A stretch of 64,000 nucleotides of DNA from Tribonema minus (taxonomy: Eukaryota; Sar; Xanthophyceae; Tribonematales; Tribonemataceae). The notes beneath the pieces are model-generated. The model was not told the DNA's origin, made no database searches, and saw nothing but the letters and a program-made list of their open reading frames with translations. Location: assembly GCA_017506865.1 (NCBI GenBank), contig JAFCMP010000501.1, positions 1 to 64,000 of the forward strand. The letters run 5' to 3'. This document shows positions 10,742 through 22,700 of this stretch, in pieces. How positions within the stretch are numbered: the stretch's first letter is position 1; each line of letters begins with the position of its first letter. Made by a program: the position numbers and the translations under genes.

Positions 10742-13700
10742 CTACCCCCCAAAGCTCTGCCGCGTGACGTGCTGCATGAACTCGGCGTAGTTCATGCCGC
10801 CGCCGGGGAACGGCGCGCGGTCCTCCACGAGGTGCCAGAAGAAGCGGTGCTCGTTCTGCCCGTCGCCCTCGCCGACGACCATGAGCTGCAGGTAGTGCTG
10901 CGCGCGCTCCTCGCGCAGCGCGGCGACCACGGCGTTGACGCGCGCGCACGCATCGCCGCTGCTGCCGCCGGGCTGCGCCGCCGCCGGCAGCAGCGCGAGC
11001 GCGGACGTGTCGAGGCCTTCGAGGGAGGGCGCGCCGATGAGCGACGCCACGAGCGCGCGGTTCGCGGCGCGCCCGACCCACATGAGCAGGCCCACGCCGT
11101 TCTCCAGGAGGAAGATGCCGTCGCTGCGGTTGGGCGTGGGGGGGGGGGGGGGCAAGGGGGGGGGGGGGGGAGTGCAAAGTGAGGATTGCAGGCGTGATGT
11201 GCTTCATGCGCAGCATTGGGGGGAGGGACTGCGCTTGGTGATGATGATGGAGAGGGGGCAGTGATGAGGCAGTCACAGCAGGATGCGGATGCTGACGGCA
11301 GGCACCACATGGGCCGGAAGGTAGGGACGGCCAGGGGGTGCACAGATGTCGTGATGTGTGCAATCAGAAAGCACGACACGCACGGGAGCGATTTGATGCA
11401 GGGACGGACTGCAGCAGGTGGCAGCGCTTTCAAGAGGCAGCGCTGCCCAGCCATGAACAACGCACAGCCCAGCTCTCTGCACGTGCCGCGGGCTGCTTCG
11501 TGAACTCACCAGTGCTGTGTGGCACCGAGACCCAACCCTAACCCTACCGCTAACCCGCATATCACACCATCGCCGCACTGACCTGGTGAGCCTCTCCGCA
11601 GACAGGTTGACGACGGGGGGCAGGCGCACCAGCGTGCTGCGGCCGGCGGTGGGCATGCCCTGCGCGCAGCGAGTGAACAATGACAAAGCGCAGCAGCAGC
11701 GATGGGTCAATTGACGAGCGCGACTTTGATCTGGCCCTAAGATCAGCGCATCCGAGTGACTTGCCATGCTCCGCACCAGTCTGTGCTACTGCCAGCTGCC
11801 AATGCGTGTGGACTGAGGGTTTTGGTTAGCCTCAATCCTAACCCTGTAGCCCTAACTCTAGCCCTGACCCTGAACCCTAAGTGGGCAGATATCAGTGAGC
11901 AATGGTCCCAGCTGTCCTTGCCGCTTCTGCATTTGGGGCATGCATGCTCTACGCACTGCCTGCTGACGGCACGAAACGAGTCAGCAGCATGGGCAAACGC
12001 CTTGCGGCGCTGTTGGCAGAGCCACCCCTGCAAACATGTAACCTATGCAAGCAGGAACTGCAAACTGCAGAGTCCGTCTGGATCACTTCTATGTATGTAG
12101 TCCAAGCTTTGAGGTATGATGCTCGTTTACAGGCAAACTGTAAAACGATGGAATGGGACCCAACTCTAATCCTAACCCTGTCTCTCGCACCATTCCTAGG
12201 CGCTCGCTTTGACTCCTGCAGCCTCCGCCAGTGTCACTGATCACGGTCCGCGGTCTGATCCGCGACTCTTATTGAATTGTGCGTTCTTGAGGCATTCGTG
12301 CAATTAGTTGGCAACAACCACAAGCACCCAGGTGTGCGCCTCGGCTGCCGCCGCCCATTTGCTTACCACAGTTCAAGTTTCAACCTGTGACGCTCATCAA
12401 GTCGTGCGTTCTTGACATGCTGATGCAACAAGCTAACGCACCAAGCTGGCAACCACCACGACATGCCCAAGCGCGTACGCTGCGGCCTCCGCCACAGACA
12501 CTTGCTTAAGTGCTCGTTGCAAAGTAGAAGTATCACTCAAGTCGTGCGTTTCTGATATCGCCGGTGCAACGAGCTGATGCCACAAGCTGACGCAGGTAAC
12601 GAATCGGCGCGTACCTCGGCCGCCGCGGCCTCTGCCATTGTCACTCGTTCAAGTGCTCATTGATGTCGTACTGAAATATGACTCAAGTAGTGTGTTTCTG
12701 ATATTGCCGATGCAACGAGCTGATGCCACAAGCAGACGCAGGTAAAGAACCGGCGCGTACCTCAGCCGCCGCGGCTTCCGCCGAGATCGGCGTCCCCGCG
12801 TCCGCCGGCATGTCGTGTATGCTGAACATGCGCGGGTAGATGAAGCAGCGCGAGTCGTCCACGGGCATGTTGACCAGCTGAGCCATGATGAAGGCGCGCT
12901 CGTCGGGGCGGATCTCCGCGCCGCCGCGGAACGCGGGGTTCTTCTGCAGCGCCATGCTGTACAGCGGGAGGAGCTGCGGGGCGCGGCGGCGACGGCGACA
13001 GTTGCGGCGGCGGTAGCGGCGGCGGCGCGCATACGTGATGAGCTCGCTTCAGTGTCTTCATGATTGGAGCAGATCATGGCGAGGTGCTGCACAGCAGTGT
13101 GAACTAGATGGCGAGTTGCAAGGCAGTGAATGCGCGCAGCTTGTCGCGCAGCCGCGGCAGCACGGCGTCAACACGCCGAGCCACTACATGGCCAACACGA
13201 CTACAGCAGTCCAATCGCACCCAGGCGCCGCGACAGAACGCAGTCAGCGCCCTTCCCGCACGCGCCAGGCTTCGGACCATGACACAGAAGTATTCTGGCT
13301 CCTGTGGATATGGTGGCACTGTTTGACTCGTGGCCAATCGCCGCAGCAGCGGCGACCACGGTTATTGGCAGAAGGCATGTGCGGCTGTGTAACCACACCT
13401 TGTCACCTAGAAAGGCCTCTGCGTGTGATTCGTTTCCACGACATCATCAGCGCACGACACGCAGCAGCGCTCGACCGTGCGCGCACCTGGATCGCTTCCG
13501 GCATGCCCGCGGGCTGCTGCTGCGCGCCGCCGTAGCCGCCGTAGCCGCCGCCGCGCGTGGCGCGCAGGATCTCGACGCAGACGTCCTGAATGCGCGCGCG
13601 CGCGGCGTCGAGGCCGGACGTGAGCGCCACGTCCAGCGCCTGCTTGGCCACCAGGTTGCACAGCGCGTCGATGCTGACGCTGTTGAAGATCTCCTGCGGG

Positions 13701-16700
13701 GGGGGGGGGGGGGGGGGGGGGTGATTCGAGTCAGGCCACGGTATGTGGTGCTTTCATGCGTCCGCATATGGTGTTCCTGTGTCACATGCCGTGTCTGCCG
13801 GGGCGTGCGCTGTCAACAAGCGCCCGTACAGGCTGTCATACCGCCAGGGTTTGACATCTGAAAGTCAGGGTCGCAGTTTCAAGTGGTGAACACACTAGAG
13901 GACAGGTAATGAGCTTGTGTGAGTAGTACATCCGAAGCGAAATTAATAAAAGTACATCCAGGCCACGCATCTGTCCACCTTGGCTCCGATTCTGGCTGAA
14001 CTGCTCAGGCTATGTCAATCCTGCTGCCGCTGTCACAGCATCCTAACAGCTACATATCGCCACTCGACACATCGTCATCATGCTGTCCTTGTGCTCAGCT
14101 CACCCTCCCCCCCCCCCACACACACACATCTGCCTGAGCCAAAGGCATGCATCCCTTACTGTGTTGCAGAGCCCAGCGCCAGTGCCCACAGTTCACCTGT
14201 GCCGAGGGCACTCGCGCACAGCGCAGCGCGCACGCCGATCCGCTCGCAACGCGCATATGCATGTGCAGTTCCAATGCAAAGCGCACTCTTGGCGATACAA
14301 TGCTTATGCAGAGCACTGGTGACAGTCGCAAGCGCCGGCGCACGTGCGCGTGTGAGCGGAGGGCACGCTGCCGGCCGCGCCCGACAGCAACGCGCGTCCA
14401 GCAGTCGGCAGTGGCATGCGCCGCGACCACGCGCAGCAGCAGCAGCAGCAGCAGCAAGCGGCAGCAGCAGCAGCAGCGCTCGGCGCACCTGGCAGACGGT
14501 CTTGACGGGCAGAGCCACGTTGTGCACGCGGATGCGCCGCTCGCCCGTGCTGGTTGTGTACAGCAGCGCCGCCTGCGGCGTACAATGTGAGTCGCCAGTC
14601 ACGGCGGTGTACAGAGTGAGTCGTGAGTCATAAGTTGCGGGTCATGCTGTCGATGGTGCGCACCGCGCGGCCAGATCTGTGCAACCTGACGTCGTTCTGA
14701 ACTGATTTCGGGAGGCTGAAATATGAGCCTTCCCCATGCCTTTGACACCTGCACGCTAGCACCGAATACAGTGCTGGGGTATGCACTGCGCCGGCAACAC
14801 CTGCACGTCGTCATTGACACCCTGCACATGCGAGCACGCACGCACGAAAACCTACATGCATACATACATACCTGTATGCTGATGACGCTGGCCACGAGGA
14901 CCTGCTCGTCGACACATGCGAGCACACGCACATGTACATGCATATACCTGTATGCTGGTGACGGTAGCCACGAGAAATTGCTCGTCGGCACATAAGAGCA
15001 CACATACCTACATACCTTCATCTACATAATACCTGTATGCTGATGACGCTGGCCACGAGGACCTGCTCGTCGTACGCAAACTCCACGCCAAAGACGCTGT
15101 CGGGCGTGCAGTTGGGGAGCGCCAGGAGGTCCGTGCCGCGGATGAAGTAGTTGCCGTAGAAGTTGGACATTCGCAGGCCCCTGCGTACAGATAATGGGGG
15201 GGGGGGGAGGGGTGATATGCATAGGTCAGAACTACGTGTGATGGCCTGAGAAGAGCATGATGGGGGGGGGGGGGGGGATGTGTATCGATAGGTAAGGGCG
15301 ATGTGTGATGACCGATCCGGCGCGGTGCATGCGCTGCAGTGGGCGCGAAAGGGGGTGCGCCGACGCGCCGCAAAGTTGAAGTTGGCACGGAAGTGTCGGA
15401 GCGAAACGTGTCAACGCTCGGTGCAGCGCGGGGAGGCGGCGGTGTGCAAGCGCGCTGCACAGTTAAAATAAAACCACACTTCAGAGTCGAAGTTGGCAGA
15501 GAGCAGGCGCATGTGCGGCAGCGCTCACCTCGTCGCGCGCACCCTCATGACGGCCTCAAAGGCGGTCGCGCGCGTGAGCACGCGCGTGAGCTCCGCCTGC
15601 AGCTTGACGCCGTCGCGCTGCACGTTGAAGCCTGAGAGGCGTCGAGCGTTGCAACGCAGCAGAGGACGCAAGGAGCGAAGCGGCTGTGCGTCAGACCTAG
15701 CAAATGCGCTGGTAAGGGTCAAAGGTAGGATTAGTCAGGGTTAGGGGCTGCATGGGCTGGGCTGCTGACATGCCGCGCTGCACGTTGTAGCCTGCGAAGC
15801 GGCGAGCGTTGCAGCACGGCAGAGGATGCAAGGGAAAGCGGCTGTGCATTAGACCTGGCAGGAGCGCTAGTTCCTAGGGACGAAGTCACTAGGTCTCCGT
15901 TTGCACATTGCGCAAAAGACCCAAAATCGCAATAACTTCTGAACTAGAAGCCTGTTTCTCATCCTGTTTGGTGCATGGTACAGACCATATTGTTAGGTAT
16001 AATGACGATGCAACAGATCTGCAGCAGACCATGTGTGTGATGCTGTGGGTAATTACAAAGCCTCAAAAGTAAGGTTTATTCGGATTAAAAGAGTTTGCGT
16101 GTCTGTGTGTGCACCGAAAACCCGATATATATCGCCGGTATTCATGTCACATCATGAACAGGCAAGATTGAGGTGATCATGCGACAGAAGCTAGTGGTGG
16201 GGCTAGCTTAAAAATGAGGCGCGCACAGCACGAAGGAGCAGCCGTGCGGCACAGCTTGCGGAGGACAGTCTGTGGCAACACAGTGCAGCTGCCTGAGCGA
16301 GGCTAACGCAGCACGCGAGAACTGTTGCCGAGTGAGGTGCAGCAACAGCCTTGCTTCACGGTAAGCAGTGCTGAGCCACGTGTGGCACCAAGTGCTGGCG
16401 CTGACTAGCATCACGGCGAATAAAACGCATGGTATGGCGGGGAAGCAGCAACTTGGTGTGGCTTGTGAGCTGAGCATGGTAAGGCTCAGCTACACGTGTC
16501 TGCCAGCATAAGCCCAGTGCAGCAGATGAGGAAGCTTTACCCATGGCGTGGGCTGCCTGGACGGACGGAGCGTGTCGTGTTCCGACGATGGGCTGCTGTA
16601 GGCAATGAGGTGATGCTCCTTGACTAGCAGGAGGAGCAAAATACTGGTGGTTAAGGTGACACAGATATGCAGCAATTTTTGGTCAGTTGACTTGGCGACC

Positions 16701-19700
16701 CATCAGCAATCAACCTCCACAAGTGGTACTTGCGACAGTTCGCGACGGCGACTGGCCTGGCTGGCTGAAGTTGAAGCCATAAGTTAACGTATGAGCCCGA
16801 GGCTTGCAGAGCTTTATGCTGTCAAATCGGGGAAGTGAGCAGCAGACTGTCAATTGACTCGGCGACCCATCAGTCATGAACTTCTGTGGCTAGTACTTGC
16901 CAACTGTTTGCAACGGCGACTGGCTTGGGCTGGCTGCAGCTGAAGACATATGCAACATGCGGGGCTTGCAGAGCTGCCAGTGCATGCTGTCATACTGGGC
17001 CATGTATGCAGTGAGCACGCAGCAGGTTGCGGTTGGCTGACTATGAGTATCAAACAGCCATGACCGGTCCTTGCCGACTGTTTACAGTGGTGACTGGCTT
17101 GGGCTGGTTGCACCCGAAGACGTGATCCAGCTTTCAGGCTTGCAGAGCGGCCTGAACTAGCACTGAGTGGCACCCTCGCGGTATGCCGCAAAGGGTACCA
17201 AGGCTTTTACCTGCATGCCACTGCCATGGTCGTGGCATAGCTGCTTCTGGCAGCAGGTGCCATGAAAATGCATTCTTCATAAAGGTCAGGTGATACCTCG
17301 ACGCACTGGTGTCAACAGCATCATGTGGTATGAGAGCAGCTGAGGCGCAGACAAACCTGGCCCAGCAGGACGTTACAGCAAACTTCTGATGTTGCCATGA
17401 AACCTGCATGGAGTAAGTGCATTCCTCTGGGCGGTGTATGCGCTTGAAGCTACATAAAAGTGATACCAACAAGAATCTGGCTGAACTCCTGCTTTGCCAT
17501 GCTTGGTGTGCAATGAAGCAGGTAGAGTGTCTGCTGCTGTGCATTGACAACGGTGTGCCTGCAGACATGTCTGCAAGGCCAGCTTGCATTGGCAACATGT
17601 TTGCAATACAACAACCCCGACGTCAAATTTCCACGGCTTGTGAGCAAACACTGTGACAATGCTCTTGTTGATTTTTTCTAGCACCAAGGTGCACTCTACT
17701 TGCGCGCGTCCCTAGGACTCTCCCCCAGCCCGCAGGGCTATTATACCAAGAGAGGCTGTCGCGCTGCATGTTGACATTGATGTTGTCCCTCCGGGCGTCG
17801 AACGTCGCAACGCAGCAGGGGACGCAGGGACGAGATGGCCGCACGTCCGAACCTGAACGCCCGAAGAAAGGAAGGCTGATGTTTGGCCTGACTGCATCGC
17901 GCTCAGCGCAGCGGCGCTGCGCAAAGCTCCAAAGAAGCACTTCAACTGCGATGACACCGGCGTGTACGCCGGCTGCGAGCCCGCTGCGGCAGGCGCTCGC
18001 GACCTCAGGTCAGCGGTGCAGCGCGGCAGGGTCTCAGGGTATGAGACGGCTACCTTTTTTTTAATTGCCAGGAGCACCAATGAGCGGAGCAGCGGGTGCC
18101 GGGCCTGGGTCACACAGCAGTGCTGCTGACACAGCAGTGCTCAGCGCGCGCGCATCTACTGCGCGCAACGCACGGCCCGGGCGGGGTATCATTTCTGCGG
18201 GGGTAATTATCTTGTCAATGGCATACCGCAGCAGCTACCTTCTGTAGAGATTTAGCGCACCTGGGTAGTAGAACAGCTGTCCGCCAGTCTTGCTGGGGAG
18301 CTGGAAGAGCGTGGCAACGTCCATGTACTGCGCACCGCACAAGAACAGGTCCACGCAGATCTGCAGCTTGCTGAAGTCCTGGGCCTTGTTCTGCGGGGCG
18401 GGGGGGGGGGGGGGGGGGGGGGGCACCACCGGGTTGGGTCAGGAACATGAGGTGTAGGTGCGTATTGATTCACGGTGACGCGCGTGCCTTTGAGGACGCG
18501 AAGAGTGGGCCCTTGACGGTTGAGCGGCGTTGGACGTGAGAGCCATGTGCTGGCGTGCGGTCAAGTGACGCAGAGCGTTGCCGACGCGTCAGGATCCCGA
18601 TGGATGCGGAAGCCCACGCCTGCTGCAGCGCTATTTAAGTACATAGTGCGTCGACTCCTGCACTTGATGCAAAGCTCACAATATCAACAGGCGAGTTCCT
18701 CCTGGCTGTGCCGTCTTCTGACCCACCCAACATGGCAACGCATGACCGCAGGTTGCCTCCAACCTCAACAGCATCTACTGCACGCCGGTGACGCTCCCTC
18801 ACCTGGTACCAGGGCTCGTCCGGCTTGAGCATGAGGTGCTCCTTGTCCGTGCCCAGCATGACCGCAAGTTGCCTCCAAGTTCAACAGCACCCACTGCAGG
18901 CAGTGACGCTCCCTCACCTGGTACCACGGCTCGTCCGGCTTGAGCATGAGGTGCTCCTTGTCGGTGCCCAGCATGCGCGGGTTCTCGCGGTGCTTGAGCT
19001 TGGCCTCGCCCAGCGACGGCAGGTTCGCGCAGAACACCACCATCTTGCCGCCGAGGTGCGCCTGGAGCGCGCAGGAGGACGCGCACGAGGGAGTGTGTCA
19101 CGGCGTGAACGTGACCTGATCCGTTGAAGTTGAAGTTATGCCCACCCACTCAACGTCTTCCGTTCTTCAACTCATATAGCCGTTAGGTTGAAGAGGTATG
19201 GGGCTAGGGCTAAGGTTAGGGTTAGGGCTAGGGTTAGGGTTAGGTCAGCGCAGCCGCATTGCACCGCAGAGGGTTCAGGCAGACCGCCCTCTGTCTCGCA
19301 GCAGCCCCGGCGCGTTCCCCGCACGTTCCTCAGGACGCGCCGTGCCGCCACCAAAGATGATCTATTCGCGCGCAGCCTAATCAGCAATCGCCCACACAGC
19401 GGACGCGCGTAAACGCTCGTGAGCAAAGTTTTGGGTTAGGGTTAGGGTTAGGGTCAACCCTGAGCGCAGACAGCGCACCAGGGCGCCTGATCCTGCCACC
19501 TTTCCTGCCTGCAGAGGCACCCGCCAAAAGTGGCTGCGCACGCGGCGCGTGGCTCGCGATCGAAGAGCAGCAAAGCAGGAAAGACGCGATTGCACGCTGT
19601 CGGTCCTGGGCACCGGCCAAAGCATCAGCTGTACGCAGGCGGCAGCAAGTGACTCACCATGACCTTGCCGGCAGCGTTGAGCGCAAGGCCGAGCGCGCTG

Positions 19701-22700
19701 ATCACGGACCAAGTTCAACAAGTGGCTCACCATGACCGAGCGCGCTGTCGACGGACCAACTTCAACAAGTGACTCACCATGACCTTGCCGGCGGCGTTCA
19801 GCGCGGGGCCGAGCGCGCTGTCCACGGAGCGCGCCGCGCGGTGCATCTGCGGCAGCGCGTCCAACAGGGCGTCTACCACGGCACGGCTCTCCGCGAGGTT
19901 CACCAGCAGGTCGTCCGGGCACGGCAAGAAGAGGTCGCTGATGTCGCTCACCACCAGCATCTGCGCGGTTCGAAGAGAGATGGGGTTCGGGCGAGCATCA
20001 GGGTCAGGGTTTTCTTGTTCAACACCAATGTTATCACGTCCGGTGACAAAGAATGTACTGCGAAAACCATCAAGGCATGGCCCGCAAACAGTGCTCAACA
20101 CCCGAGGCAGAGCATCGCCGCTGCGCCCAACGTTGGAAAAGGTCAGGCCTTGCCAACGTCACATGAAGTTGCATGTTGGAATGCACCGTGGACAATGATT
20201 CAAAGGCCCTCATCTGATGGATACACCAGCACAATCCAGCAGACAGAGCAGCTACAGATGACCGTCACAACAGCGAGGCTGCAGACAGGCGGCCAGGCCC
20301 AAAGCGCAGCTTCTGCATAAGAAGCTACGCGGGTGGCGACCAATACATGTTGCAGCAAACAGGGTGCAGCAGACTTGCCTGCGGCTGCGACAGTGTGGAC
20401 TTGAGGTTGTAGAAGTGGATGGAGCCGTCAAAGGTGATGAGCCCGAACTGCGAGCGCTCATCGCCGGGCACCCTGGGGCGTCGAGTGAAAAGTAACAGAA
20501 GTGCTGGTGGGTGAGATCAGCGAGTCGCGAGAGCACGCACGCCAAGCGTGCCGGCGAGCACGCAGCAGCGTGCCCCGCAGCATACATGCACATGCATGTA
20601 CTCCGAAGTATAAAAAATGGGAAGCGAAGTATACAGGCGCGTGCAGTGAGCAGCGTGAGGGCCGGGGCGTTAGCCTGTGCGCGCGTTGAGCACTGAGGCC
20701 AGTGTCACTTCACTTGAAGTATGCCCTCTGCCAAGCGTGTGCTGAGAAACAGCTGGGGAACTGTTGCAACTGACATGCAGAGGTGAAATGCACAGTGCTC
20801 GCAATGCTGTCAACACGAAACCCCTGCCGCTTCTGCTTTGAAAACAGTGCTGTGAGCATGCAAACCTATTCGTCCTGTTGTACATCAGCAACCTGCGCTC
20901 GACAGCGCTCAGCTCTTCGCACCCGCGCCCTGCTATGCGCCTGGCGCCCTGTCTTACTTGCCCCGCCCGCAACCAATCTCACACGCGCGCATACAGAGCA
21001 GCTGCTGACGACTCGTGCGACACGACAACCACGCCAACAAAACACATCAGACACGCCCTCTGCGCACCTGTCCAGGCACGCCTTGCGCATGCACATGTCG
21101 TGGCAACAACAACACGTCACCTCGTGCCTTGCAGCAACTCCGCCCCCAAATGACATCCCAAGCGCGCACGCATACAGAGAGAAACTGCCGATGAGTCGCG
21201 CGACGCGACAACCTTTTAAGACACACAACACAGTTAAAATGCCAACATGCGCCCGCTGCGCACCTGTCCAGGCACGCCTTGATGGCGGCGACCGCGGCCG
21301 CGACCATGCCCGTGTTGACGGCGTTCGCGCTGACGTCGATGACAAAGAAGTACACGGGCGCCACGGGCGGGCGCACCATGTACTCTGCGGGCGCCTGGAT
21401 CTCGACGGACCCGTACGCGAGCTCCGGGCGCTGGTCGCGGTCGCGGCGCATGCCGTTCGCGTCGAGGTGGCAGAAGTAAGATGTGGGGACGTCGTTGACC
21501 ATGCCGCACACGTTGCAGCGCCACTGCCGCCCGTTGTTCATCCAGCTGCGCGCGACGCGCGTAAAGGGGGGGGGGGGGGGAGGAGGGGGGCGGCATCAAT
21601 GGCGAGTCTGAGTGCCAGTCTGAGTGAGAGTCGTCGAGTCTGCGATGTTGGGCAGTGTTGCGGTGCGGCAGGGCGGCGCTGCTCGGTCGATGCGACCTAG
21701 CCCTAACCCTAAGATATGGCGGCCGCACGTGTTGGTACTGCTACACGGCTGCATGCTGCTGAACACTTGCGCGTGTGCACAACATGGCACTGCTCGGATG
21801 TTGAGTGCGAGACGATCAGACGGGCGTACCGCGTTAGGCGGTTGCGCGCTCGCGGGGCGGGGGTGGGGAGGACCGCATCTGCAGTGGGGGCGAGTCTGCA
21901 CTGGCTGGCGCTCTTGGACGCAAGCGGCCCGACCACAAGTAGGCAAGATTGAGGCAAAGTGTCCGCGTGCAGAGGGATAGTGCGCATAAACTTAACGCTC
22001 AAAGGTTCGCATCTGCGGTGGGGGTGACACTGCACTGGCTGGCGCTGTTGCAAGCTGGCGGCCAAACCGCAGGGGCAGCACATTGTGAGTGAAGTGTCAG
22101 CGTGCAGCGGGACAGTGCACGTGAACTTGACGCCGCAAGATATCAGCGAATGGCCACGCGCGAATTGCCGCCTTGTCGCTGATGTTCCCAGCTGCTTGCG
22201 GAAGTGAATAGTGCGGCTACGGCTAGATGTGCTTCAGGCACGGCGGCAGCGACATGTGCAAATCTGCAGTGCAGTAATGGCCAATGCCGCGCCTGGAACA
22301 AATGCCAGAGCCGTCGTACAGCGTGTGAGCAGCAGCGCTCGACTGCACACTGCCGCATGGCGATGGACGCCATGCCGACCTAACAATGATGAATGACTTC
22401 ACTTTAGACCTTCAAGTATGCGCAACACACACGACGCGACCCCCCAGCTGCAGATGCGTACATGCACGCGACACACAGACCTGCCGCAGGCTGCACAGCG
22501 CATGATGGTGTGTATGTCCCCACAAAGCAATGCGCTAGCGACGGTCCTGCAGAGCATGGGGCGCACCTGACGAACGGGTTGATGTACGTACGGCAGCGCT
22601 TACAGCGCACGATGCCCTGCGAGCCAAAGTTGACCACCTCACAGCCGCCGTACTGCCGCAAGGAACACGCGCAGGGCAACAGCATACACAGCAGATCAGA

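Noticed and set aside
10505-11182. 225-codon plus-strand frame
   Set aside because: Antisense of SEC24 exon 19 joined to translated C runs; proline- and arginine-rich shadow.
18239-18261. Alternative donor of SEC24 exon 12 at 18239
   Set aside because: It would add LNLYR but break the phase with exon 13; the donor at 18261 (CCAG/GTGCGC) fits phase and family sequence (YYPGF).
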